Shown here: piece by piece, positions 51,677-58,958 of the stretch
How the letters are laid out: every line of letters begins with the position of its first letter
Numbering within the stretch: the stretch's first letter is position 1
Source: Streptomyces ruber
GTDB taxonomy: Bacteria > Actinomycetota > Actinomycetes > Streptomycetales > Streptomycetaceae
Assembly: GCF_014648075.1 (NCBI RefSeq)
Contig: NZ_BMQK01000009.1
Span: 1 to 64,000, forward strand
DNA: 64,000 nucleotides
Direction of reading: 5' to 3'
Program-made: the position numbers and the translations under genes
The notes under the pieces: generated by a model
What the model saw: only the letters and a program-made list of their open reading frames with translations
What the model was told of the DNA's origin: nothing
Databases searched by the model: none

Positions 51677-52339
51677 TCACCCCGGCAGCCGGTACCCCAT
51701 CCCGCGCACCGTCTCCACCCGCTCCGGCCCCAGCTTCTTCCGCAGCGCGCGCACGTACACGTCGACGATGTTGGAGCCGGGGTCGAAGTCGTACCCCCAC
51801 ACGTGCGACAGGATCTGCTCCCGGGACAGGACCTGCCCCGGATGCCGCAGGAACAGCTCCAGGAGCACGAACTCACGGGCGGTCAGGTCGACCGTCCGGG
51901 TCCCCGCCCGGGCCCGGCGGGTGCGCAGGTCCAGGCTGAGCTCGCCGGTCCGCAGCACCGTCACCTCGGGCGCCCGGGCCGCCGTACGCAGTCTCAGCCG
52001 CACCCGGGCGAGCAGCTCCTCGAAGCGGAACGGCTTGGTCATCCAGTCGTCGGCGCCGCCCTCCAGGCCGGCCACCGTGTCCCGTACGGAGTCCCGCGCG
52101 GTCAGCACGATCACGGGCACCGTCACCCGCGCCTCGCGCAGCGCGCGCAGCACGGTGAAGCCGTCGCGGCCGGGCAGCCCGATGTCCAGCAGGACCAGGT
52201 CGAAGCCGCCGGTGACGGCGTACTCGTAGGCCGCGTCGCCGTCACCGACCACGGTGGTGGTGAAGCCGTTGGCGCGCAGGCCCTTCTCGACGAAGGACGC
52301 GATGCGGTCCTCGTCCTCCACGATGAGGATGCGGTTCAC
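51677..52339 (-). CDS. OmpR/PhoB-family response regulator
   Basis: The 220-residue regulator has a receiver with phospho-acceptor Asp52 (LVLLDIGLPGRDG) and a C-terminal winged-helix DNA-binding domain (about 125-218, ending VRGMGYRLPG). The GTG at 52339 overlaps the kinase stop codon (GTGA), so the two are translationally coupled. Its probable target sequences are the 11-bp-phased direct repeats at 51632 and 54152, upstream of the permease and of its own operon. Confidence 0.94.
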   Translation of the reverse strand: MNRILIVEDEDRIASFVEKGLRANGFTTTVVGDGDAAYEYAVTGGFDLVLLDIGLPGRDGFTVLRALREARVTVPVIVLTARDSVRDTVAGLEGGADDWMTKPFRFEELLARVRLRLRTAARAPEVTVLRTGELSLDLRTRRARAGTRTVDLTAREFVLLELFLRHPGQVLSREQILSHVWGYDFDPGSNIVDVYVRALRKKLGPERVETVRGMGYRLPG

Positions 52340-53823
52340 GGGCGTGCCTCTTCCAGGGTGAGTACGAAGGTGGCGCCGCCGCCCTCGGTGTCGTGCAGGC
52401 GGACCCGCCCGCCGTGGGCCTCGGCGATCGCCCGGACGATGGACAGTCCGAGCCCGGCGCCCGAGCCGCGGGCGCCGCGCCGGGCGGTGCCGCGCCGGAA
52501 CCGTTCGAAGATGACCTCGGCGTCCTGCGGCTGGACCCCGGGTCCGGAGTCGGCGACGTACAGCTCGACGCGGGTGCCGTCGGCGCGGGAACCGATGCGG
52601 ATGGTCTGCCCGGGCGTGGTGTGCTGCACGGCGTTCTGCGCGAGCTGGACCATCGCCTGGGTGATGCGCTGCGGGTCCAGCCGGACCTCGAGGTCGGCCG
52701 TTCCGGCGAGCTGCCAGTCGCGCTCGCCCAGGGTGCGGGCCTTGACGTAGACGTCGGCGGTGAGTTCGGCGAGCTGGACGGGTTCGGGGGTGACGAAGTC
52801 GGGGCGTTCGGCCTTGGCGAGCAGCAGCAGGTCCTCCACGATGCGGCTCATCCGGTCCAGCTCGTCGGTGACCAGCCGGACGGTCTCCTCACGCTCGGCC
52901 GGATCGTCGCCCATGACCTCCAGGTGGCCGCGGACGATGGTGATCGGCGTGCGCAGTTCGTGGCCCGCGTCGTCCACGAACTCGCGCTGGGCGGCGAAGG
53001 CCCGCTCCAGCCGGTCGAGCATCGCGTTGAACGTCTCGGCGAGCGCGGCCACGTCGTCCCGGCCGCGCACCGGGATACGGCGGGTGAGGTCCTGCTCGGT
53101 GATCTCGGCGGCGGCGGTGCGCACCAGCCGTACGGGCAGCAGGATCCGCCCGGCGACCACCCAGCCGATGCCGGTGGTCACCAGCAGGGCCACCCCGGAG
53201 ATGGCGAGCAGCACGCGGAACACGTCGTTCACGCGCTGCTGTTCGCGCCCCGGGTGGAAGGCGACGACGAACGCGGCCTCCGCCTCGCCGCCCGGCCGGG
53301 CGATGGGGACCTTGGCCCAGCGGACGTCGCCGCCCGACGGCCGGTCCAGGGTGCCGGTTCGGTCGGGCGAGTCGAAGATGCGGCGCCGGGCGTCCTCGTC
53401 CCGGTGCAGGGGCACGGCGACGGGGATGTCGCGCGGCTGGATGCGCTGCGCGGGGGCGCCGTCCGCCCGGCCCACCAGTCCGAGCAGCTCCTCGTCCGGA
53501 TCGGCGTACTGGCGTTGCAGGAAGACGTCCAGCAGCCGGGTCGGGTCGGTGAACCCGCGGCCGGTCCCCGGGTCGACGCCCTGCTTCTGGAAGGCGCTGA
53601 ACTCGCCGGTCTCCTGGGCGAGCAGACCGCTGATCCGGTTCTCGGTCTCCCGGAGCAGTATCGAACGGGTGGTGGTGGCCACGGAGGCGAGGGCGACCGC
53701 CATCACCAGCAGCAGCCACAGCAGGATGCGGACCCGGGCGGAGATCCGCCGGCGCCCGCCGTCAGCCGTCGCCGCCGGGGCCGTCGTCGGACCGGCCGTC
53801 GTGTCCGTCGTCGCGTGCGTCAT
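52336..53823 (-). CDS. EnvZ/OmpR-type sensor histidine kinase
   Basis: The roughly 495-residue kinase has a first membrane helix (IIL-type WLLLVMAVALASVATT), an extracytoplasmic sensor region of about 150 residues, a second helix (VLLAISGVALLVTTGIGWVVAG), a HAMP linker, and HisKA with His in DDAGHELRTPITIVRGH. HATPase_c follows with N-box QNAVQHT, DSGPGV and GLGLSIVR. The start is uncertain: no good start exists after the upstream gene's stop. ATG 53823 is chosen and ATG 53883 is possible, each forcing a 62- or 122-bp overlap with the acidic-protein gene. The stop overlaps the regulator start. Confidence 0.93.
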   Translation of the reverse strand: MTHATTDTTAGPTTAPAATADGGRRRISARVRILLWLLLVMAVALASVATTTRSILLRETENRISGLLAQETGEFSAFQKQGVDPGTGRGFTDPTRLLDVFLQRQYADPDEELLGLVGRADGAPAQRIQPRDIPVAVPLHRDEDARRRIFDSPDRTGTLDRPSGGDVRWAKVPIARPGGEAEAAFVVAFHPGREQQRVNDVFRVLLAISGVALLVTTGIGWVVAGRILLPVRLVRTAAAEITEQDLTRRIPVRGRDDVAALAETFNAMLDRLERAFAAQREFVDDAGHELRTPITIVRGHLEVMGDDPAEREETVRLVTDELDRMSRIVEDLLLLAKAERPDFVTPEPVQLAELTADVYVKARTLGERDWQLAGTADLEVRLDPQRITQAMVQLAQNAVQHTTPGQTIRIGSRADGTRVELYVADSGPGVQPQDAEVIFERFRRGTARRGARGSGAGLGLSIVRAIAEAHGGRVRLHDTEGGGATFVLTLEEARP

Positions 53824-54118
53824 CGTGTCCGTCGTCGTCACCGGGTCCGTCGTCCCCCGCGTCCTGGCCGCGGTCGTCGTCATCGTCGTCTGTGGCGGGG
53901 CTGTCGGTCACGGCGGGCGGCGACACGACCTCGTCGCTCGGCGGCGGGGTGGGCCGGCCGGTGGGGTGCGTCGCCGTGGGGGAGCCGCTCTCCAGCTCCA
54001 CCTGGGGCGGGATCTTCGGTGACTGGGGACTGTCGGTGAGGGCGAAGCTGGTCGCGGCGATACCCAACGGGATCACCACGACGGCGGCCAGGGCCGCCAT
54101 TCTGCGCGAGAAGGCCAT
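53762..54118 (-). CDS. Small secreted or anchored acidic protein leading the two-component operon
   Basis: The 118-residue protein has a signal/anchor segment (RMAALAAVVVIPLGIAATSF) and a Pro/Thr-rich stretch. The tail is very acidic, with a run of six Asp then DDGPGDDDGHDD and GHDGRSDDGPGGDG, encoded by GAC-rich repeats. Codon third positions are mostly C in this frame across the overlap with the kinase start, supporting real coding. ATG 54118 follows AGGGTGG. A calcium- or metal-binding sensor accessory for the kinase is a reasonable guess given the acidic tail, but unproven. Confidence 0.8.
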   Translation of the reverse strand: MAFSRRMAALAAVVVIPLGIAATSFALTDSPQSPKIPPQVELESGSPTATHPTGRPTPPPSDEVVSPPAVTDSPATDDDDDDRGQDAGDDGPGDDDGHDDARDDGHDGRSDDGPGGDG

Positions 54119-54151
54119 GGAACCACCCTGCGCGGACGGGCTGCCGCCCAG

Positions 54152-54180
54152 GATGAGCCGGAGATGAAGAACTCTTCATC
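54152..54180. promoter_or_regulatory. Direct-repeat box upstream of the acidic-protein/kinase/regulator operon
   Basis: GATGAGCCG at 54152 and GATGAAG at 54163 are 11 bp apart, followed by AACTC and TTCATC. GATGAAG and CTTCATC (54163-54180) also form a 7-4-7 inverted repeat. It lies about 35 bp upstream of the acidic-protein start and matches the permease-upstream box at 51632-51660, so autoregulation by the OmpR-type regulator is likely. Confidence 0.6.
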
Positions 54181-54433
54181 CGGCGTACCGCGGGCGCAGG
54201 GCGACGCGGGTGCCGGAGCCGAGGCCGGTGCGGGCGCCGGACCGCCCCGGACCGCATCGCGCTGCGGGCGCCTCAGGAGGACGCCGTGGGCCGCCCGGCG
54301 TCAGCCGCCGCCCGGGCCGGGCCGGGCCGTGGTCCCGCGGGGCCGGGCGGTCAGGGAGCTCGGCCCCCGCTGCCCCGCACCGCGTCGCGCGGCGGTGCGC
54401 GCCGTCACGCCGACGGCGGCCGCCCCGTCCCCC
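54181..54433. other. Intergenic region between the two-component operon and the AsnC-type gene
   Basis: About 250 bases, very G/C-rich with GGTGCCGG/GGGCGCCGG-type near-repeats at 54205-54245. No gene, clear terminator or promoter motif is identifiable. Confidence 0.6.
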
Positions 54434-54715
54434 TCAGCTGTCCAGGCCGATGGCGAACGCGGCCTCCAGGTCGTGCTGGGAGTACGTGCGGAACGCGACG
54501 TGCGTGTCCGTCGCCTCGACGCCCGGGATCTTGCTGATCCGGCCGGGGATGATCTCGGCGAGGTCGTCGTGGGCCCGTACCCGCACCATGGCGATCAGGT
54601 CGTACGTGCCGGTGACCGAGAACACCTCGCTGACGGAGTCCAGCGCGGCGATCGACTCGGCGATCTCGGGGATCCGGTCGACGCTGGTCTTGATGAGCAC
54701 GATCGCGGTGATCAC
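54434..54715 (-). CDS. Lrp/AsnC ligand-binding (RAM) domain protein without a DNA-binding domain
   Basis: The 93-residue protein starts VITAIVLIKTSVDRIPEIAE and is only the AsnC_trans_reg (RAM) domain, with VFSVTGTYDLIAMVRV and KIPGVEATDTHVAFRTYS. No HTH is present, so it may bind amino acids or form mixed oligomers with full-length Lrp proteins. GTG 54715 has GGGAG upstream; the longer frame would run into the rhomboid gene. It follows the rhomboid gene by 40 bp on the same strand. Confidence 0.9.
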   Translation of the reverse strand: MITAIVLIKTSVDRIPEIAESIAALDSVSEVFSVTGTYDLIAMVRVRAHDDLAEIIPGRISKIPGVEATDTHVAFRTYSQHDLEAAFAIGLDS

Positions 54716-54755
54716 GGCTGGTTCTCTCCCTGGGGACGGCGCTGGTTTTTTCACC

Positions 54756-55550
54756 TTACTCAGCTTCGCCGGGACGGGGCCGCCCGGCCGGAGGCCCGTC
54801 GGCCGGGGGCCCGTCCGCCGGTTCCCCGCCCGGGCCGGCGGGCACGGCCGGCTCCCGCCCGTACCGCACCCACGCATAGGCGAACCCCAGCCCGAACCCC
54901 ACGACGTGCGCGAGGTACGCGACCCCCGGCCCGCGCGCCTCCCGGCCCGCCGCCACCCACTGCAGGGCCACCCAGAACGGCAGCGTCACCCAGGCCGGAA
55001 AGCGCAGCGGCAGGAAGAAAAGGAACGGGAACAGGCTCGTGACCCGCGCTCCGGGGAAGAGGTACAGGAACGCGCCGAGGACCGCGGAGATCGCCCCCGA
55101 CGCGCCGACCAGCGTCTGCGACGAGCCGGCGTTGGCGGCGGCGAACCCCACCAGGGCGAGACAGCCGCAGCCCACGTAGAAGAGGATGAACTGGAGGCGT
55201 CCCATCCGCTCCTCGGCCATCGCCCCGAACACGTACAGGAACAGCATGTTGCCGAGGAGGTGCAGCCAGGTGCCGTGGACGAAGAGCGCGGTCACGGGGG
55301 TGAGCAGCGCGCCCGGGTCCCCGGTGAGCAGCTCCGCGGGCACGACCCCCCAGCGCCGGAAGTACGACCGCTGCGCGGCGAGCAGCCCGTCGCCGGTGCC
55401 GTACGAGGGGTTCAGACCGGACGCCGGGCCGGCCACGAAGACCAGCGAGCACGCCACGATCAGGCCGTACGTCACCGGTGCCGACTGTGCCGACTGCGCC
55501 GGCCGTTCCCGTCCCGCCCGGCCGCGCGCCGCGCTCCACTTGCCGATCAT
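54756..55550 (-). CDS. Rhomboid-family intramembrane serine protease
   Basis: The 264-residue protein has six or so membrane helices. Catalytic Ser151 is in TLVGASGAISAV, His215 in YLAHVVGFGLGF, and the conserved HLLGNMLFLYVFG segment is at about 97-109. These define a GxSG rhomboid dyad that cuts single-pass membrane proteins. ATG 55550 was chosen. The N-terminus is basic and the C-terminus Pro/Gly-rich. It precedes the AsnC-domain gene on the same strand. The substrate is unknown. Confidence 0.9.
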   Translation of the reverse strand: MIGKWSAARGRAGRERPAQSAQSAPVTYGLIVACSLVFVAGPASGLNPSYGTGDGLLAAQRSYFRRWGVVPAELLTGDPGALLTPVTALFVHGTWLHLLGNMLFLYVFGAMAEERMGRLQFILFYVGCGCLALVGFAAANAGSSQTLVGASGAISAVLGAFLYLFPGARVTSLFPFLFFLPLRFPAWVTLPFWVALQWVAAGREARGPGVAYLAHVVGFGLGFAYAWVRYGREPAVPAGPGGEPADGPPADGPPAGRPRPGEAE

Positions 55551-55705
55551 GAACAGATCATGACGTAACGGGACCGAACCGCGCAGACCGCCTCGCCGCT
55601 GTGGACGGACGGGCGTCGGGTGTCCCCCAGGCCGTAGGGTTACGAGCCACACGCACCAGGGAAGCCGGTGCGTCACGCAGACCGGAAGAAGGAAGAGCAG
55701 CCACG

Positions 55706-55945
55706 ATGACGGTTCCCCTGCCGACCGCGACGACCCGCTGGCGCTGCACCCTCTGTGGCAACCTGACCCGCTTCGACGTGACCCGCTCCTCGAAGGTCGT
55801 CGAGTACGTGCACCTCGACCTCGCCGGAGAGCCGAACGTCGAGGAGCGCGAGGTGGTCAGTGAGACCATCGAGTCGGTGCGCTGCCGCTGGTGCAACGGC
55901 GTGGATCAGGTGGAACTCGTGGACAGGCCGGGTGCCGGCTCCTGA
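55706..55945 (+). CDS. Small zinc-ribbon protein (79 aa)
   Basis: Two CxxC pairs (Cys14/Cys17 in RCTLCGN, Cys60/Cys63 in RCRWCNG) form a classical zinc ribbon around a beta-strand-rich middle (VEYVHLDLAGEPNVEE). GGAAGAG supports ATG 55706. It is followed by the NYN-domain gene after 36 bp, so probably an RNA-linked pair. Function unknown. Confidence 0.88.
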   Translation: MTVPLPTATTRWRCTLCGNLTRFDVTRSSKVVEYVHLDLAGEPNVEEREVVSETIESVRCRWCNGVDQVELVDRPGAGS

Positions 55946-55981
55946 AGGGAGCGGGTCTCGCACAGGTATTGGGGACGACGG

Positions 55982-57331
55982 ATGGTTCAGAGCGCAGGCG
56001 GGGAGCCGGGCGACGGCGCCGCTGAGGTGCTCGACCGTCCGCTGCCCGAGGGCGTGCGCAAGCGCGTCGTGCAGATCGTGTCCGACGGTTTCGGCGGGCT
56101 GACCGTCGCGGAACTGCCCGCGCAACTGCGGCAGTACGCACGGTTCGCGCCGAATCGCCGGACGAAGTTCGCCGGGAACGCCATGGCGGTCGCCGTGGAG
56201 ACCGACGCGCTGTTCAGGCAGCGCATCGGGGAGCGGCTCAGAGACACCCAGCCGGAGCTCGCCGGCGCCCTCGACGCCGGCTCGCCGCCCCCGGCCGCGG
56301 ATCCGCTGGACGTGGCGGCCGCGGCCTATGTGCTGCGCCCCGTCGGCTGGGTCAAGCTGGTCACCGCCGCCGGCGAGGAGGCGCAGCGGGCGGACGCCGA
56401 GCGCGCCGACGAGGAGAGCCGCGCCGAGGTGGAGCGGCTGCGCGAGGAGCTCGACCGGGCCCGCCTGCAGGCCAGGACCGAGACCGACCGGCTGCGCGCG
56501 GAGCTGGAGGCGGTGAGGAAGGAAGCCGAATCGCTTCACCGCAAGCTGCGCGCCGCCCTCAGTGACGTCAAGCGCGGCGAGGCCGCGATGCGCAAGGTGC
56601 AGAGCGAGATCGAGACCGTGCGCGCCGAGGGCCAGACGCAGGTGTCCGCGGCCGAGAGCGAGACCCGTCGGCTCAAGGCGCGTCTCGGTGAGACCGAGGC
56701 CGCCCTGGAGGCCGCCCGCCGGGCCGCCCGCGAGGGCCGCAGCGTCGAGGACATGCGCGTACGCCTGCTCCTGGACACCGTGCTGGACGCGGCGCAGGGG
56801 CTGCGGCGGGAGCTCGCGCTGCCGCCGGTGTCCGTACGGCCCGCCGAGACCGTGGACGCGGTCGAGCCGGGCCGGATGACGCCGAAGGACATCGCCGCCC
56901 GCGCGCTGTCCGAGCACGACCCGGCGATCCTGGACCAGCTGCTCGCGCTGCCGCAGGCGCACCTCGTCGTCGACGGCTACAACGTCACCAAGACCGGCTA
57001 TCCGCAGATGCCGCTGGAGAAGCAGCGCCTCAGGCTGCTCGGCCAGCTCTCGCAGCTCGCCGCGCAGACGGGTGCCGAGGTGACCTGTGTCTTCGACGGC
57101 GCCGAGCTGGCCGCCCCGGTGCTGCTCGCGCCGCCGCGCGGGGTGCGGGTGCTGTTCTCCAAGCCCGGTGTCACCGCGGACGAGCTGATCCGCCAGCTGG
57201 TGCGCGCCGAGCCGCCCGGACGGCCGGTCATCGTCGCCTCCACCGACCGCGAGGTGGCCGACGGAGTGGCCCGGGCGGGCGCCCGTCCGGTGGCGTCGGC
57301 GGTGCTCCTCAAGCGCTTCACGCGAGGCTGA
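55982..57331 (+). CDS. NYN/YacP-like nuclease domain protein with coiled-coil
   Basis: The 449-residue protein has an N-terminal helical region (LPEGVRKRVVQIVSDGFGGL) and a long coiled coil at about 135-255 (Glu/Arg-rich). The C-terminal NYN (PIN-like) domain, about 315-445, shows VVDGYNVTKTGYP and VTCVFDGAE with the catalytic-type Asp residues, and IVASTDREVADG. NYN domains are RNA nucleases of the YacP/Rae1 group. Start ATG 55982. It is downstream of the zinc-ribbon gene, suggesting ribosome- or RNA-associated function. Confidence 0.88.
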   Translation: MVQSAGGEPGDGAAEVLDRPLPEGVRKRVVQIVSDGFGGLTVAELPAQLRQYARFAPNRRTKFAGNAMAVAVETDALFRQRIGERLRDTQPELAGALDAGSPPPAADPLDVAAAAYVLRPVGWVKLVTAAGEEAQRADAERADEESRAEVERLREELDRARLQARTETDRLRAELEAVRKEAESLHRKLRAALSDVKRGEAAMRKVQSEIETVRAEGQTQVSAAESETRRLKARLGETEAALEAARRAAREGRSVEDMRVRLLLDTVLDAAQGLRRELALPPVSVRPAETVDAVEPGRMTPKDIAARALSEHDPAILDQLLALPQAHLVVDGYNVTKTGYPQMPLEKQRLRLLGQLSQLAAQTGAEVTCVFDGAELAAPVLLAPPRGVRVLFSKPGVTADELIRQLVRAEPPGRPVIVASTDREVADGVARAGARPVASAVLLKRFTRG

Positions 57332-57503
57332 GACCTTTCTGTCTCGTACGCCCCCATGGGCGGCCTAGGTCGCAACGGCAACGTACGTACACATTGCCGG
57401 AATTGACCCCCGTCCCGTGCGACACAACGTCAATGAGGCGTCACCAGCGGTGAGTTGCCGGGTAAAGAATGTCGAGCATCACATACTTTTTTCACGACAG
57501 GAT
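57332..57503. other. Upstream part of the intergenic region before the first NlpC/P60 gene
   Basis: About 170 bases between the NYN stop and the promoter, with no gene. It includes an A/T-rich patch (ACATACTTTTTTCACG) that may be an upstream element. A weak GAGAC/GTCTC pairing follows the NYN stop. Confidence 0.5.
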
Positions 57504-57533
57504 TTGAACTGATCACAAGAAGGTCACTAGGGT
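57504..57533 (+). promoter_or_regulatory. Probable housekeeping promoter and structured leader of the first NlpC/P60 gene
   Basis: TTGAAC (57504-57509), 18 bases, TAGGGT (57528-57533) is a good match to the Streptomyces vegetative sigma consensus (TTGAC / TAGRRT). The transcript would start near 57540, giving a leader of about 100 nt. Nested stems CCTCCGC/GCGGAGG (57545/57579) and CACTC/GAGTG (57561/57571) lie in that leader. Confidence 0.6.
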
Positions 57534-57639
57534 CTGGCGTCGAACCTCCGCTCGGGTGATCACTCATCGGGAGTGACGGCGGAGGGGCACCGCCCGCCGG
57601 CGTGCCGGTAGGCGGCTGGAGGAAGAGGAGCTCGCCTCC

Positions 57640-58692
57640 GTGGCGTCCCATCGTCGACCCAAGCAGCCGAGCCGCGCACGAGTGACCGTGCTGACCACCG
57701 CCGCGGCCGCCGCCGTGGCCCTGGGTTCCCAGACCGCCAACGCCGCTCCGAGCGAGAAGCCGAGCAAGGACGAGGTCAAGTCCAAGGTCGACAAGCTGTA
57801 CGAGGAGGCCGAGCAGGCCACCGAGAAGTACAACGGCGCCAAGGAGAAGCAGGAGAAGCTCGAGAAGGAGATCTCCACCCTCCAGGACAACGTCGCCCGC
57901 GGCCAGGACGAGCTCAACCAGCTGCGCGAGGGCATCGGTCTCGCGGCCAGCGCCCAGTACCGCTCCGGCGGCATCGACTCCTCCCTGCAGCTGTTCCTCT
58001 CCGCGGACCCGGACGACTACCTCGACAAGGCGTCCACCCTCGACCAGCTCAGCGCCCAGCAGGTCGACCAGCTGCAGAAGATCCAGGACAAGCAGCGCGC
58101 GCTCGCCCAGCAGCGCGAGGAGGCCACCGCCAAGCTCGACGACCTCGCCGACACCCGCGAGGCCCTGGGCAAGAAGAAGAACGAGGTCAAGGCCAAGCTC
58201 GCGGAGGCCCAGAAGCTCCTCAACTCCCTGACGGCGGCCGAGAAGGCGGCGCTCGAGGAGGAGGAGACCCGGGCCACCCGCGCCAGCGAGCGCGCCGCCC
58301 TCGACACCAGCACCGGCAGTGGCGGCAGCGTCGCGCCCGCCTCCGGCCGCGCCTCCTCGGCCTACGCGGCCGCGCAGAGCGTGATCGGCTCGCCGTACGT
58401 GTACGGCGCCTCCGGCCCCAGCTCCTTCGACTGCTCCGGTCTCACCTCCTGGGCCTACGCCCAGGCCGGGATGACCATCCCGCGCACCTCGCAGGCCCAG
58501 GCCAACGCGGGCACGCGCATCTACTCGCAGAGCGACCTCAAGGTCGGCGACCTGGTCATCTTCTACGGCGACCTGCACCACGTCGGCTTCTACGCGGGCA
58601 ACGGCCAGGTGCTGCACGCCCCGCGCACCGGCACGGTCGTCCGCTACGAGTCGATCAACAACATGCCCTTCCAGTTCGGCGTCCGCATCTGA
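57640..58692 (+). CDS. NlpC/P60 (C40) cell-wall endopeptidase, first paralogue
   Basis: The 350-residue secreted hydrolase has a signal peptide (AAAAAVALGSQTANAAP), a long coiled-coil (about 45-230, EKLYEEAEQATEKY type), and a C-terminal NlpC/P60 domain. Catalytic Cys265 is in FDCSGLTSW, His314 in HHVGFYAG and His326 in VLHAPRTG. It should cut the gamma-D-Glu to diamino-acid bond of peptidoglycan, like RipA. GTG 57640 follows GAGGAAGAGGAG. It is followed by a similar gene at 58959. Confidence 0.94.
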   Translation: MASHRRPKQPSRARVTVLTTAAAAAVALGSQTANAAPSEKPSKDEVKSKVDKLYEEAEQATEKYNGAKEKQEKLEKEISTLQDNVARGQDELNQLREGIGLAASAQYRSGGIDSSLQLFLSADPDDYLDKASTLDQLSAQQVDQLQKIQDKQRALAQQREEATAKLDDLADTREALGKKKNEVKAKLAEAQKLLNSLTAAEKAALEEEETRATRASERAALDTSTGSGGSVAPASGRASSAYAAAQSVIGSPYVYGASGPSSFDCSGLTSWAYAQAGMTIPRTSQAQANAGTRIYSQSDLKVGDLVIFYGDLHHVGFYAGNGQVLHAPRTGTVVRYESINNMPFQFGVRI

Positions 58693-58705
58693 CGTCCGGC
58701 ACGCG

Positions 58706-58730
58706 GCGGGTCCCCCGGCGGGGGACCCGC
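58706..58730 (+). terminator. Terminator between the tandem NlpC/P60 genes
   Basis: GCGGGTCCCC and GGGGACCCGC form a perfect 10-bp stem, extended to 11 bp by C16/G20, with a 3-base loop. It starts 13 bases after the first paralogue's stop codon. Confidence 0.85.
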
Positions 58731-58886
58731 ACGGCCGCCGCACCGACCCGCCCGAACGGGCGAAATCCGGTGCCGCGAGCTGACCCCACGCCCCGCTGAT
58801 CACTTGGATCCCCGGCGGGGCGTCACGCTCCGTACCCACCCGGGTCTTTGGCCGTCGCGAGACGTACGGCTACTGTCTGGCGCGAT

Positions 58887-58920
58887 TCCCCGACACAGGG
58901 TTGCCTCACGGTGTCGGGGA
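58887..58920 (+). promoter_or_regulatory. Leader hairpin upstream of the second NlpC/P60 gene
   Basis: TCCCCGACAC (58887-58896) and GTGTCGGGGA (58911-58920) form a perfect 10-bp stem with a 14-base loop, ending about 38 bases before the gene's GTG start. It could be an operator or a translational control element; no known riboswitch was recognised. Confidence 0.5.
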
Positions 58921-58958
58921 GCGGTCCGTGTCCGACAGCGAAGGGAGTGCGGCTACCC

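Noticed and set aside
57332..57640. c-di-AMP (ydaO-type) riboswitch before the NlpC/P60 gene
   Set aside because: These switches occur before some actinobacterial wall hydrolases, so I looked for the conserved core, but could not see it. Only simple nested stems are present.
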